A stretch of DNA of 64,000 nt, from contig NW_023501052.1 of NCBI RefSeq assembly GCF_014066305.1, positions 960,455 to 1,024,454 of the forward strand, read 5' to 3'. Positions 35,171-49,520 of the stretch are shown here, piece by piece. The notes beneath the pieces were generated by a model. The model had not been told where the DNA came from. It worked only from the letters and a program-made list of their open reading frames with translations, and did not search any database. This DNA is from Letharia columbiana. Its lineage: Eukaryota; Ascomycota; Lecanoromycetes; Lecanorales; Parmeliaceae. Both the position numbers and the translations under genes were made by a program. The first letter of the stretch is position 1. Each line of letters opens with the position of its first letter.

Positions 35171-36910
35171 TTAAGCGTTATAGTCTTTTATATATATTAA
35201 AATCTTATAGATAAAGATTTCTTAAAGCTCGATAGTTAGCTTTCTAGAACGATATATCTTAATTAAATCTTAATTAATTAAGAGTTAATTTTACTAATTA
35301 TATATATAAAGACTTAAATCGAATATTTTATATTACTCTCGAGAAAGTAAACGAAGTAATATATTTAATTATATTATATTATTACGTTTTAATTAATTTT
35401 ACTCTATATATAGAAAGCGAAATAGTCTACTAATTATTAAGCTATCGTTTTAAATATAATTTATATTTATAATTTATCTTTAATAAGTTAAAGTTTTATA
35501 TCTATATTTAAGACTCGCGTATAGACGTAATTTCGTCTTATTCTCAGATTTCGTTCAAATTCTAGATCTCTTATTTCTTCTCTTATTTATTTCTTTATTT
35601 TTTTTTAATATCTTAGACTCTTAGTAATAGTATTATTATTTATTCTAAAATATTAATCTCTTAAACTTCTTCTAGATCTATATCTTCTTTATTTTAATAT
35701 ATATTAGATAATAAAATAAATAAGAGATATTAACTCTTATAGTTAAGTATTTTTTAATATATAAAAAATACCTAGATTTCTTATATATAAAATAGTGAAT
35801 TATTATATATAACTTTTTATTATTAGTTATCTTCTTAATATAAAAGTAATATTCATTATCTTCTATCTTATCTATTATTTATTAGTAATATATATCTCTT
35901 ATATAGATTAATCGCCTTATCGCTAATAAATAAATTATTTATCTCTATTTTTAAGAGAGTAGATAAAGTTAAAAAGAGAAAATTTAAAGAGTTAAGAGTA
36001 AAAAGCTACGGTTTAATTTTAACGCTTAATAATTATAGAAGCGAAGTAAGATAAGAGAGAGAAAGAAAAGTTAACGAAGAAAAGATCTTATCTATTATTT
36101 ATTAGCGATATATATCTCTTATATAAATTAATCATCTTATCGCTAGCGAATAAATTATTTATTTCTATTTTTAAGAGAGTAGATAAAGTTAAAGAGAGAA
36201 AATCTAAAGAGTTAAGAGTAGAGAGTTATAATATAATTTCGACGCTTAATAACTATAAGAGCGAAGTGAAATAAGAGAGAGAGAGAGAAGTTGGCGGAGA
36301 AAGGGGAGGGGAGTTATCGAAGAAAGAGAAGGCTAATATATTATCGCTAATAGAATTTTAATAAGAAGACTTTAAATATATATCGAAGCTTCTATTATTT
36401 ATAAGGCGATTTTCTTCTTTATTTTAATAATCTAAGTATATATAAAAAAGTTAATTTTATTAATCGAAATTTATTAGTATAAAAAGTATATTTTTATATA
36501 TCTCGCGATATTTTATAATAAGAAGCGCTTTATAGCGCTATCGATATTAGATAATATATAATATAATAAAAGTTAAGCGAATTTTAATTATAAGAAGTAT
36601 ATTATAATAAGTCTATTATAATAGATCTATTAAGAAGAAAAGAATAAGTATTAAGATATAATAATAAAAATAATAATAATTAGTTTTATCGAAGTAAGCT
36701 AATTAAAGTATAAGACTTTTCGCGTTAAAGCTATATATAGTATAATTATAATTATTATTCTTTTTTAAACTTTCTTCTATTATAGTTTTATAATTTTCTA
36801 TCTCTTTTAATTATAGTAATATAATTTCTTCTCTTTTAATTATAATAAAATTAAGTCTTAATTTATTAAAATCTATTTCTTAATCTCGATTATTAGAAAA
36901 GCTAGCGTTT
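33590..36910. repeat. Nested tandem duplications of the module A 3' part
   Basis: A segment with the words tttatagcttctttact, atagaataaataagagatat and attatatacgatttctta occurs at 13,080-13,640 (once in copy 1) and at ~33,005, 33,730, 35,685 and, shortened, 36,080. The flanking tail ending in ttagaaaagctagcg occurs at 14,490, 35,130 and 36,895. A spacer with the words actcttagcgatagtatta or gactcttagtaatagtatta occurs at ~33,670 and ~35,605. The region grew by local duplication after module A was already present. Confidence 0.75.
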
Positions 36911-37439
36911 ACGCTAGAAGCTTAATAATCTTAATAATATAATATTTTTTAACCTTAGCTACTCTATAGTAATTATCTTTACTTTTAATATTTTTATCTA
37001 TATATATTAATAGATTTTTTTATTTATATATATTAATAAATTTTCTTATACGCTATTTCTTTATAAATCTCGAGTATTATAATTTTTAATTATTATTTTA
37101 ATTATAGTAATTTCTTAGCTAATAGTCTAGCTATATATCTCGATTATATAAGTTTATATTTATTATTAATCTAACTCGAATTAATATAATTTAAACTCTA
37201 TAAGTTATTTATAATTACGTCGATAAGAAGAGATTATTTAATTAAGATATCGAGTATAGAGTTAATTATATTCTAATATTTATTTAAAAGATTATTATAA
37301 ATCTAAAAAAAGTAAAGATAGATATTAAGAAAGTAAAAATAGAGATTAAAAATATAAAGATAGAGATTAAAAAGATTATTAAAGAGTTAAAGCTAGCTAT
37401 TAATAATAATATTAATATATTTTTTATTATTAAAAATTC
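36911..37439. other. AT-rich stretch preceding relic frames
   Basis: Less heavily mutated than the modules to its left. Plus-strand runs such as aaagatagagattaaaaa and agtaaaaatagagattaa near 37,310-37,390 look like a decayed lysine/glutamate-rich coding repeat. No start was found. Confidence 0.4.
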
Positions 37440-38384
37440 TAAATCTAGTAAGAAAGATAAAGCTCTTAATTAGAAGCCTTATAAAAGCGATAAGAATTTT
37501 ATTTAATTAAGCGAGACGGCTAGCTAAATAATATCGAATTTTAAAATTATTTAATTTAATAATAATTATAAGATATAAAGACTCGATTTTAAGTTAGAAT
37601 AAATAATTACTAGCGATTATAAAGTAGAGAAACGCGAATTTAAGAAACGCGGGTCTAAGAAACGTATAATTAAGAAACGCGTATTTAAGAAATATATATT
37701 TAAGATCGAAATAATCTCGATATCTTTACTTATTATTTTCTACTCTATATAGATCTTAGCTAATATATATATATTTAGGCGATATTTAAGAAGTATAAGA
37801 TAATAATTACGCTTATATTAATAATTCTATTTAAATAAATTTATATTAGCTTTCGCTATTATAATATTCTAAATAATTTATTTATCTAAGATTTTACGCT
37901 AATTTAATCTTAAATTAATATTTTTAATTATTTCGAAATAATATTATTTAAAGATAATCTCGTTTATATTTAATAGACTCTTATCTTAATATAGAGTACT
38001 CTCTTTTATTATATACTCGCTTCTATTAAAATATTAATCGAGTTATAAAAGATCGTTAATTAGTATTATATTATTTTTAGCGAATTTACTTAGACTATAG
38101 ATGTTAAGTATATTAGATTATTCGATTTAGCGAAATTTATATTATTTATAATAGAGATTAAGAAGGTTTTAATCGATAATCGCGATATCGAAGTTATTAG
38201 TTACGTTAAGAAGATCTATAGAGAGTATTAACTAGAAGTAAAGAAGAGAGACTTAAATCTTATCTCTTAGTATATTACTTATTCTCTTTTTAGCTATATA
38301 TCTAAATATCTCGATTAAATCGAGAAATATAAGAAGGTAATAGAGAAAAAGTATATTAAAGACGTATTAAGGGAACTTTCGTAA
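37440..38384 (+). pseudogene. Decayed plus-strand gene with a basic repeat (unknown product)
   Basis: Two adjoining relic frames are readable. The first (about 37,440-37,740) reads KSSKKDKAL and then five 15-bp units at 37,627-37,701 giving EKREF, KKRGS, KKRII, KKRVF, KKYIF. After at least one frame change, the second (about 37,960-38,384) reads stretches such as DLAKFILFIIEIKKVLIDNR and DVKYIRLF. Stops are nearly all TAA/TAG, as RIP of glutamine codons would give. I do not recognise the protein. Confidence 0.5.
37627..37701 (+). repeat. 15-bp tandem repeat, five units, in frame
   Basis: Five 15-bp units beginning gagaaacgc or aagaaacgc (the last aagaaatat) encode a Lys-Lys-Arg-x-x type pentapeptide. 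The period is a multiple of 3 and the units share the frame of the surrounding relic, which supports former coding function. Confidence 0.75.
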
Positions 38385-38539
38385 GCCTTTAGATATATAA
38401 TCTTTTTTCTTCTTTTTTCGAGTTCTCTCTTTTTATAAATATAAGAAATTTAAATAATTATCTAGATATTATATTAATATTTCTCTAGCTACTTAAAAGT
38501 ATATAGCTAGAGAACTTATATAGACTTAATTACTTATTA

Positions 38540-39030
38540 ACTAGTAGTAATTAAGAATATAAAGATTTTTCTTATAGTAATTAATATATATATTATAGAG
38601 ATATTAAAGCGCGGTATAGTATCTTAGATCTTTCTTATAAAGGTTAATATAATAAATCTAGAGAATATAGCTCTCGAGAAGCTTTTTACTTTCTTTAAAT
38701 TATTAGTCTTATAATCTCTAAATTAAGTATTTCTCGAAGTAAGTAATATTATTAAAAGTAAGATAGCGGATAAGAAGAATATAAATAGAGAGAATATGAA
38801 TAAGAAGAATATGAATAGGAATAATACGAATAAGGAGAATATGGATAAGAAGAATATAAATGGGGAGAATATAGATAGAGAGAATATGGATGAAGAGAAT
38901 ATGAATAGAGAGAATATGAATGGGGAGAATGCGGATAGAAATAAGTAGTTGAATAAAGCGGATAAGAATAAGAGTATTAAATTAGATTAGAAAATAAAGA
39001 AATAAAGGTTATACTATTATAAGCGAAAAC
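38540..39030 (+). pseudogene. Decayed plus-strand frame with asparagine-rich pentapeptide repeats
   Basis: In the frame where 38,769-38,771 is GAT, about 160 codons read with few stops: an upstream hydrophobic/charged part (IFLIKVNIINLENIALEKLF), then repeats of the type NMNRE/NMNKK from 38,778 to ~38,940, then ADKNKSIKLD and a basic tail. The repeat region has no stop for more than 60 codons. TpG dinucleotides in ATG codons survive here. It may be the C-terminal part of the same former gene as 37,440-38,384. The family is not recognised. Confidence 0.5.
38763..38940 (+). repeat. 15-bp coding-type tandem repeat (about 11 units)
   Basis: Units of the type gagaatatgaatagg or aagaatataaataga recur every 15 bp. 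They keep a single open frame and retain TpG, which is scarce elsewhere in this block. This suggests recent expansion or weaker RIP over this stretch. Confidence 0.8.
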
Positions 39031-39439
39031 GATAATCTTAATTAAATAAGATTTAATAATCTAATAGTCTTATAATAGAGGGAAGTATACTTTTATCTAT
39101 AGATCGATAGTTTATGCTTTTAATTACGCCTTATTAGCGTTATTAAATAGATCTTAATCGATTAAGATCTAATACTAGTAATATATACTTCTAAATTTCT
39201 AATTAATTTATAGTTTATAGACTCTTCTATATATTCTATAATGGCGAATTTATATAGAACCTTATATATATAGATAGTTTATATTTAAGAATTAGTTTAT
39301 TATATATATAAAGATAAATCTATTATCTTACGCGTAATGCTTTTATACTTTAATTGAGAGCGTAGTACTATATTTAAATTTCTTTCTATTTTTTAACTCT
39401 CTTTCGATTTATCTACTATCTATTAGTTATTCTCATAAT

Positions 39440-39775
39440 ATGTTATTTTTAGCTCTTCGTTATTATTTTATCGCTAGACTCTATTAGCTATTTTCTTTTC
39501 GCGTTTATCGACTTTACTATTTCGATTAAAGATGTATTTAAAGAGCGTTAATATTGCTTTTAGCTCTTTATTATTATCTTATCGTTAGACTCTATTAGCT
39601 ATTTCCTCTTCGCGTTTATTAATTTTATTATTTTAATTAAAGATATATTTAAAGAGCGTTAATATTACTTTCGGCTTTTCGCTATTATTTTATCGCTAGA
39701 TTCTACTAATTATTTCCTCTTTATATTTATTAATTTCGCTATCTCGATTAAAGATATATTTAAAAAAGATTAACT
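39440..39775. repeat. 111-bp tandem repeat, three units
   Basis: Words of the type agctcttcgttattatttta start at 39,451, 39,562 and (as ggcttttcgctattatt) 39,673, spacing 111 bp. Units share tcgctagactctattagcta and aaagatgtatttaaagagcg. One hundred and eleven is a multiple of 3. No convincing frame was established. Confidence 0.8.
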
Positions 39776-39849
39776 CTTTCTTTTATTAAATACTCGCTTA
39801 ATATAAATATATTAACGCTAGATATTTTAGTTAAATATATTAATAGTTT

Positions 39850-40110
39850 ATATAAAGCTCTTATTTTCGTATTAGATAGAAGAAGATTATATTTTATTAT
39901 ACTCTATATCTTATATATAAACTTAAAATTCTATTATTAATACTAATTAGTAAAGTCGATAACTAAATAATAATAGATATCTATATCTATAATAGATAAT
40001 TGCGATTTATATTTAATTATATATTAGAACTCGTATATAGATTTAATATTCTTTTTTTAATATTAATTAGTAAGGTTGATAAATAAGTAGTAATAATGAC
40101 TTATATTTGT
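39850..40110. repeat. Two-copy tandem repeat of roughly 120-125 bp
   Basis: The pieces attaatactaattagtaaag (near 39,940) and taatattaattagtaaggtt (near 40,060), with similar flanks (tataaacttaaaattctatt and tatagatttaatattctttt), form a diverged tandem pair. Confidence 0.6.
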
Positions 40111-43100
40111 AAGTAACGTCGATTGCCTTTTAATACTATTATCTATCTTCCTTTTAATTAAAGAAGTAATTTAATTACTTAGCTTATTCTCGATTTATAA
40201 GAGACTTTATATAATATATTAGCTTTAGCGCCATCGAATCTCGCTATATAGATATATGATTTTTATTCTTAATATATCTATAGAGCTATTAAGCTCTATT
40301 AGGCGATCTTAACGCTTTAATTATACTTTTTATTCGCTTTTATATAAATTAAGTACTATCTATTAATTATATTAGTCTACGAATAACTATAGTTAATTAT
40401 TATTTATATTTAAATCGCCGAGCTTATAGTCTCTTTAAATATTTATAAATATATATATATCCGCGCGTAGAATATATTAATCTTTTTACTAAATTGTTTT
40501 TAAAGTAATTATCTATTTATAAGCTCTTTTAGATTTATATAGAATTAAGATTATAGTTAAGAATAAATTCGTAGCTAGAATTAAGCGCTAATATTTATTA
40601 CTCTATTTAAATATCTAGATATAATTTACTTCGCTTTAAAATATATTCGCCTTTATTATAGACTCTTTTAAGATTAAGTTTAATACGCGTAATAGTAATA
40701 TATAAGTATTATTAATAGTAAGTTAATATATATTAGATTTCTCTATATAAAGATAAGTATTAAAATCTTTAATAGCGTCTCTAATTTAATTTATTAGTTA
40801 TTATTACGATATTATATTATTAATTAAAGTATTATATAGATTAATATTAGCGATAGAGAGCTTAATATATATTTTAATAAAATCGCGTTCTATTAATAGC
40901 GTTTATTACTTTAATTATCTAGAATATATAATAAAGTCGCTTAGTAATATAAGTTATAGAAATAAGAGTTTAATTATATATATTCTACGTAGATTATATT
41001 CTATTAACTATTATATATTATAAGATTTATTATTTTATCTATTCTATAGCTTAGCTTATAGGTCTTTTACTTATTATTTATCTAACTTATACTTCTATAA
41101 CTCTTTTATTTATACTATCTTCTTAAGAAGCTTCTTTATAATTAAGATTAATATAAATTAAAGAATAATAGATAGTTCTTATTTGATAATTAGTCTCGCT
41201 TATTTACTTTTTATATAAACTATATAAAATGATTTTATTATTATATACGATATATTTAACTTAACTTTATAATGCGTAGTAGAATAAGATAATTATTTTT
41301 ATAAATTCTCTACGATTATAATTAGTCTAGATTTATATAATAATAAATAATTATAGAAGAATTAGTCTCTAACTTATTACGAGATAATTTTATTATATTA
41401 TTTACGACGCTTATAACTTTAATTAAAAGCTTAGAGCTATTTACGTAAGTCTTCTTTTTAAGTAACTCTTTTAAAGATATCTCGCTACTTAAGAGGGGTA
41501 TTTATTTTCTTTTATTAATACGCTAAGACGCTAACTTTCAAGCGATCTACTAGAAAGCTTCGTTTTTCTTTTTATTCTTATAAGAATTCGAGTTCTTATT
41601 ATCGTCTCTCTCCCTCTTTATATTTCGTATACTCTTCTCTCTCTCTATATCTTATATACTTTTATTAATTAACGAACTTATAGTCTTTCTATATTATTTC
41701 TTCTTCTACTTCTCGCTATTTTTATATCTTAATCGCTTACTTTAATACTTTATCTTATTCGCGAGACGTTTAAGAATTTTTAAAGATATTTTAAATTTAT
41801 TAATAATTTCTACGCTGGCGGAGCGATTAATAAATATCTTATTATTTATTTACTCTATTTTATCGTTACTCTCTTTCTTTATATTCTTCTCTCTCTTATA
41901 ATTTCGTACTCGTTTATACTACGCGGAAAGTTTCTTATTATAATATTAATTAATAATCGAAATATTATATTCTAATTTATATTTATTATTAACTTTTTTA
42001 GATATTAGTATTTATAAGTAATTAGAAAAGGCTATATATATATTTTATCGTTATACAAATAATGCTATTAACGTTAAAGAGTTAAAGATTATAAATATCT
42101 AATAATAATCTAATTTATAATATTATCTACTAGATTTCTTTAGGGGAAGCTATACTTACGATAATATTTAGATATAAATTTTTTAAGATATAGAGAGTAA
42201 ATTAGAAATAATAATAAACGGTTATCTAGTATAACGTTAAGGCGCTAGATTTAGTTCTTAATCTCGTAAGATCTAATAAATTAATCTTATTTTCTAATAT
42301 ATTTTAAGTGAAAATCTTATATTCTTTATAATTAAGTTAATTATTAATAATATATCTACTATAACTCAATCTATATAGTCTTATTAACGCTTTTATTAGT
42401 AATATTTTATATATTATAATAAATATTATAAACGTTTTATCGAATATCGCGGATTCGCTGTTACTATTAATATTTATATATCGAATTCGCTAGTTAATTA
42501 ATCGTCTTAATAATATTAATAAAATCGATATCGCTATTAACGTTATTATAAAAGTCTATTAAGCGAAGATTAATATATTTAAGCGTGATTTATAATTAAG
42601 CTATTAGATATAATTTATAAACTTTCTATATTCTATCTAATATTAATTTACGCTATAGATTATTAATCGTATTAATATCTTAAGTTAATTCTAGAATATT
42701 AATAACGTATTACGAAATCTTTATTATATCTTTTAGAAAAAGAATATATCTTCGTAATTTAAGAATAGTATTAAAGTCTTATAATATATGGCGAGACGTA
42801 AATAGCGAATGCTAGAAGAACTTTAGACTTAAAGATATATAGAGAATATATAGATATTCTCTAGAAAATGAGATTATTAGATGAATATATATTATCTAAA
42901 ATATATTATTAATTAGCTATAAAGGTAGATTAAAAGAGTAAATATATAAGTCGTAATATATTACTATATATATACTCTCTATAAAATATACGCGCGAATA
43001 TAGAAAAAGTATTTAGTTTTATCTATAATTCATATATCGTAATTATATAGAAATACGCTATACTTAAAGTTTTAGAATTTAAGTATAAAATTAATTCGCG

Positions 43101-46100
43101 TTAAGATAATCTTCGCGTTGAGATAACTCTATACTAAGTATAGTATATTCTTATATAATTAAGTCTCGTATAATTTCTATTTATCCTTTTATATTATACG
43201 TTCTATTATTTATAATAATAAGAATTATAAAGACTATAGATTAGTGAATTTATTCTAAGACTATAGTATTCGTAATTATTTAATTAATTATTTTATTATT
43301 ATATAATATATAATAGTAGAGATATAGATAGCTATAGCGAGTATTATTTATATAGCTACTATATTAATAGTAGACTCTTTATTTAAATTATTCTCTTTTA
43401 GAGCTATATTATTATTCTCTCTCTTATCTATATCTATATATTTTATATATAACTTTATTTTCACTTTAAGATATATCGCTTAGATATTAGAAGTTTTTCT
43501 AGCGCTAAGAGATTTTTTTAAATTATTTATATATTTAGAAAGGTCTTAGCTACCCTTATATTAAATATACTTAATTATATATTTATATATTTATATATCT
43601 ATATATCTACTTATATATATATTATTTCTATATAGTTATAACTATTTACGAGTACTAAATTATCTCTCGTATTAATTTTCTCTCATCTTGAATAATTTTA
43701 ATTTAAAGTATATAAGTAAAAAGTAAAGTAAAAAATATATAGAAAGTATTTCTTAAGATATATATACACTATTAGCCTTTTATTTAATAATCTTTTACGA
43801 TTATAAATCTTATATAGATATTATTTATTACTCTTATAATTAAAATATAGTCGAGAAATAAAATAATTCTTTTTCTTTACTCTTATTAAAAGTAATATTT
43901 ATGTTATTTTAATTTAACGATTAAATCTTTAAGATTAAAGATATAATATTATTATCTAGCGATATTAGATCTAGTAGCCTCTACGTAGTAATATCTATAT
44001 TCTTCTTAATCTCTTAAATTCGCCGCTAATCTTCGCTTTTAATATTTTTAATATCTATATTTATAATTAACTTAATCTCTATTAATATAATTAATTATAG
44101 TAAGCTTAGTCGACTACGCTTCGAGATCTTTATCTTTAAAAATTAAATATTTTAGTCTTCAATTAAGAGGTTTAATATAAGCTTAAGAATATTACGATAT
44201 AATATTATAATCTTTAGAATACTAAAGATAATATAATACGTTATCTTCGTAAGACTTATTTTTAATTATATTAAGCTTTAAAAGTTATTATTATATTTTA
44301 GTATAGATAATAAGAAGATAGATTTATAGAAGTCTATAGAAAAGATATTTACTAGTTAGAAATTTACTTTAATAAAAGAATAAAAATACTAGGTGTAAAT
44401 GTATTCTATAAGATAAAATAGGTTTTACTTATCGTAATTAAGTTTTATAGCTTATTTTAAACTCGACGTAAATTATTATTAATAATATTTTTCTCTTTCG
44501 CCGTCGTTTACTTAATATTAAAGTCTTATATTATATAAAGATAATAGACTTTAATAAGAGTTATAATTTTATATTCTTAAGAGATCGTTAGATTTAAGGC
44601 TTATATTCGTTTATATATATTAAAATCGGAGATTTCGATATCTTATAATATCTTCTCGTATTTCTAATATTACTTTATATTGGATAGATATCGCTTAAAG
44701 ATAGTATTTAATTTCTCGATACGCGTTTAATATTATTATTATAGAGACTTAATTTACTTTTTTAACGACCGCTATTAACTCTCTAATAGAAGTTATATCG
44801 TTAGTAAATAATACTTTAATACCCTTCTCTCCTCTAGATATAATTAAATTTATTTTATTAGATTATATAATCGGCTAGCGTCTAGTCTTTTAAATACTCG
44901 ATAGAAATATATAATTTAATTATTAACTAAGTCGGCCGTCTTTATCGATATATTCGCTATTCTATCTTCGCCTTATCTTCGAATAGTTAATTTTTTCTTT
45001 ATTTATTTATATTCTTTCTCTTAATTAATCGTTTTTGAATGTAGCTTTTATATCTCTTATACTATAGATTTCTATCGATCTATTATAGCGGTTAAGATTA
45101 TATTATTTCTACTTTATTTCTAGTATACTCGTATTTAATTAAAGAATAGATTCTTCGTCTTTCATCTCTTATTCCCTTTTTCGCTATAGATTTACGATTT
45201 ATTATATTACGATTTACTATATTATAAAGAAGATATTTAAAGATTCTATAAATTCCCTTTAATATTAATAGAAGAGTCTATCATTATTATAATTATTTTT
45301 AATTATTTAAATCTTATAAAAAGTTTATCTTATATAAATTAGCTTTCTCTATTATAATAATTTTTTAAAACGATAGAGTTCTTAATTATATCTCTATCGA
45401 GTTTATTTATATCGCGAGATGTATTAAATAATTAGAAGTTAGAATTAACGACGACGATAGAGCTTAGATTATACTCGTTATCTTTTATAGTCTTACGATA
45501 GATCTTAATTAACTTTAGTAATATAATTACTTATATATTATACTCTCTATCGAGTTTATCTTCGCGGGCGGTCTATTTTAAGAATAAGAATATCTGCTAA
45601 GCTATAGACTTTCTCGAGAGAGAAATCTCGATTTTAAATTTACTTATTATAATCGAATTACTCTTATTCGATATAATCGTAGTTGATTTTAATAGATATT
45701 AAGATATAGGAGTGGTAGATAGTATAAAGAATATCGTTAAATCTCGCTAGCTAATTTTTAAGTATACTCTTTTTAGCGTTAATCGATATGAGAATTTAAT
45801 ATCTAAGATAATAGTGTATAATAGCTTATAAGTAAGATTTGAAATAATTAAGATTAGTAAATATCGCTAAAGATTAATACTAATAGAGTATTAATAAGTA
45901 ATTATTATTTTTCTTATATATTACTTAATATTCGCTATAAATATTATAAAACGTCTAAAAAGCGAAATATGGAATCTTCCGCGTTATCTAGAATAAATAA
46001 ATAAATAAAATATATAAGAATAATAATTTCGCTAGAATAGCTTTATTTTATAACTCTCGCTATCTACTTATCTATAGTAGTCTAATTTTTATAATAAATA

Positions 46101-46330
46101 ATATATCTCGAGAGAGTGTTATTCGCTTTTTAGGCGATTCTCTCTTATTTTAAATTAGTTAGTATACTATAAGCTAATAACTTTATTCGCTAATATATTC
46201 TTCTTTAATTAATTACTTTTTTATACGAGTTCTTAAATAAGTAATTAAATTTCGAATAATATAAATAACTCGTTTATTTATTTTAGTATTATCGCTAGTA
46301 GTTTAATTAAGATAGATAGTTATTATAAAT
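40111..46330. other. Long moderately mutated stretch, no gene assigned
   Basis: About 6.2 kb in which C and G words and occasional TpG survive (for example gcgcgtagaatatatt near 40,462, tctctctccctctttata near 41,600, aacgacgacgatagagc near 45,448). An ATG followed by GCGAGACGTAAA at 42,789 opens a short frame with RIP-type stops (MARRK, then RMLEEL), which may be a relic start. No domain was recognised on either strand. It probably represents decayed genes or transposons. Confidence 0.45.
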
Positions 46331-46333
46331 ATA

Positions 46334-46626
46334 AAATCTTTATCTAATCTAGTCGCAATTATAGATAAAGAAATTAAAGAGATTCTTTGAGATGAGACTT
46401 TTAATCGCGATTTTAATCTAAAGAGGATATTGAGATTTAATAAAGATTTCGATAAATATGAAGTAAAGGGTATTAACGATTAGTTAATCGTTATAAAAGA
46501 TTTAGAAATCGATATAGATTTAGATAGAGACGATAAAGTTAGTATAAGAGAGATATAAAATCTATTAAGATTAAGGGATAATAGTAGAAATAGATTAGCG
46601 ATAAATATAGATGTAAGTATTTTATA
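46334..46626 (+). pseudogene. Short decayed acidic reading frame
   Basis: About 95 codons are readable on plus, including DETFNRDFNLKRILRFNKDF, DKYEVKGIND and DLEIDIDLDRDDKVSIREI, with only a few TAG/TGA/TAA stops at likely former Gln or Trp/Arg codons. The composition is acidic and coding-like. It precedes the first of the two ~2.6 kb direct repeats. The product is unknown. Confidence 0.45.
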
Positions 46627-46989
46627 GAGCGTATTTATATCTTAAATTATATATATATTAGATTATTATAAGAATTAATCTCGAATAAAAATATATTATT
46701 ACGTTTAAAAGTTTTATAAAATTTTATTATTCTAATAATTATATGATAATTATATTATTTTATACTATCGAGCTATCTTTAAACTAATTTAGATTCTTCG
46801 CTAGTATATCGCTTAATTAACTAATAATATAGAGTTTATTTTAAACTAGCTTTCGCGGTATTATAAATTAAGAAATATTTATCGCTAGATTTATAAAGCG
46901 TATTTTTTTCGCTAATTACTCGCTCTTTAGACTTTCTCTATATCTATTTAAATATATTTAATATTTGAAGAACGATTTTATTATAAGTT

Positions 46990-49520
46990 TACTTATCTTT
47001 AGCTCTTAATTAATTAAAACTTAATTCTTATTAATTTATATTATAAGCGTTATAAGCGCTATATTTTTCTATATCTTAAGATCTAAGATAACTTTAATTA
47101 TTATCTAATAATAATATATATAATTATATATTTATATCTATAGTATTAGCTCTTAATTTATAATTTATAATTAATAAATAATTTTAGAAAGTTTAAATAT
47201 TATTAACTACTATCGATTAATATTCTTAAGTTTAGCGAAGATAAGATATATAATTTTATTATCTTTAAGATATTCGTATAGCTAATATTTTAATTAATTA
47301 TAAATTATCTCTTATATTTTTAATAACGCTATTAAAGTTATTTTATAAATATATATATTTATATTAAAGTTATTAATAAGGATATGAGGCTTAGTAATCT
47401 ATACGAAGGTACTCTAATTTATCTTTCGATTTAGATGTTTATAGATATAGAGATATACTTAATATAGATCTTTAGTCTCCCTTAAAAGTTAAGATATTTA
47501 GAGTTTAAATTAGATATTTTACTTTCTTAAAGATATAATATCTATGTCGTAGATATTTATCTTATATTTAAATGTCTAATATATATTAATATAAATAGAT
47601 ATAACTAGATATCGCCGATAGAGGAGAAAAATCTATTCGATAATAAGTGCTTGATGTTCTAAATAAGGGTAATTATCGCTCGTTCTTAGTAAGATTTAAT
47701 ATAATATGATTTAAATAAGATTAGAAATGCTCTCGTTAGATTAATTTATAATTATTTATATATAACTTCGAATAAGCGTAAAGGCGGTTTTCTCTCTTAC
47801 GATTATATTCTCTATCTTCTTTTTAAAGAATATTATAGCGTATTTTAAACGTAGAAGAGTAATTATTAGTATCTTAGCTATATTATAAAAACTTATAATA
47901 ATAATCTATCTTTTCGAGTTTATTATATTAGTTTTAAGATTAATAATAATGCGAAATACGTTAAAGCTTAAGTCTAGAAGAATTAAATAAATCTTCTTTT
48001 TAAGATAAAGATATTAGATAATTTTAATAATCTTAAATAATTAAAGTATAAAGATTATTCATAGCGATTAGTATTATTTACCTTCATATTAAATTAATTA
48101 TTACTATTTTTAATTATAAGCTATAGACTTAAGTAAATTAGCGTATAAATAAAAATAGAGATTCTTAATAATCTTATTATTTTTATTTTATAACTTTAAT
48201 TTATAAGTAAAAGAAGCGTTAATTATCGTTAAATTAGATTTATTTAATATGTAAACGCTAATTACTTTACACTTTATTAAAGATATAGCGAGAATAATAT
48301 ATAAATTTATAATAAGTTTAGAGAAAGAATAGGCGTTATCTTTATAGTAAAGATACGCTCTTAGATAAAGCGAATAATCGTCGCGATTATAATCTATTAG
48401 ATCTATACTTTATACGCTAAAATTTAATTTATTTATCTCATCTATAAGCGAAGTAAGTTAAGAAATTAATTAGATTAAGCGTATATTATAAGTATAGAAA
48501 AGATTAGATATTAAAATTTCGATAATATTTATTTATATATTATATATTATAGTATAAATATTATAAGAACTCGCTTATAGGCGGAGTAAGTTAAGAAGTT
48601 AATTAGATTAAGTATATATTATAAATATAAAAAAAGTTAGATATTAGAATTTTAGCGGTATTTATTTATATATTATATATTATAGTATAGACGTTATAAT
48701 AACTCTTTATTATTAGATAGTTTCTTAAAGTAATATATTCGATTTTATTATATAATACTATTAGATTAAGATTATAATATCTTATTATTAAATAAAGCTT
48801 TACTCTCTTAATTTTTATTTATATATATTTATCTTATAATTTTTTAATATCTTCTTATCGAGTTTCTTATTCTTTCTCTTATTACGCTTATTAAGACTAC
48901 TATTTACTTAAAGAAAATCGTTATTAATACTCTTAAATACGATTATTACGCCTCTATTAATATATTTATAATTTAAAGTTATAGAATAGATTTAATTTAC
49001 TTTAGATCTTTTTTATAATTTTATCTATTATCGCTTTTCTAGTCTTCTTTTCTTTATTTATTATAAAATCTATCGATAGTATTAGTAGGTACTTTTTAAT
49101 AAAGCGTATAAGATATTAATAAGAAGTCTATAGTCTCTTAATAAAGGTAAATTTCTTTAGCTTATTAGATTTCTTAATAAATAAAGAGAACGTTAGCTTT
49201 ATTAATTAATCGTCGAGCGTTTTAGACTTAGATATATTATTCTTCGCTATATAGATATTAATAATTAAATTAAATTACTTTAATTAAGATTAGATTAATC
49301 TTAAATAAAGACTCTTAGACTATCGATGAATATTAGAAAGATATTATCGATATAAGTTTTTATTTATAGATCTTCGAGTTAGTATATCTTTAGTTATAGT
49401 TAATAACCGCGTTTATATAGAGTTCTATTTTAGTTTATATTTCTATCTATAAGTAAGTAGTGAGAATTAGTATATTTCTATCTCTAAGAGCGTAGCGTTA
49501 TAGTTAAATCTACGTTATTA
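46990..49520 (+). repeat. ~2.6-kb direct repeat, unit 1
   Basis: Landmarks occur in the same order in 49,925-52,650: a 'cttaatt..attaa..cttaat' word at the start, tagcgaagataagatatata near 47,234, the stretch near 47,770-47,850 with aaagaatattatagcgtatt, attagtaggtactttttaat near 49,083, and tttctatctataagtaag near 49,440. Spacing between matching landmarks is about 2.9-3.1 kb. The copies are diverged beyond RIP alone, so the duplication is older or they are members of one family. Confidence 0.65.
48440..48712. repeat. 133-bp tandem repeat, two units
   Basis: gcgaagtaagttaagaaatt at 48,448 and gcggagtaagttaagaagtt at 48,581 head two near-identical units that also share attatatattatagtata. 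They are present in unit 1 of the direct repeat only, as far as I can see. Confidence 0.85.
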
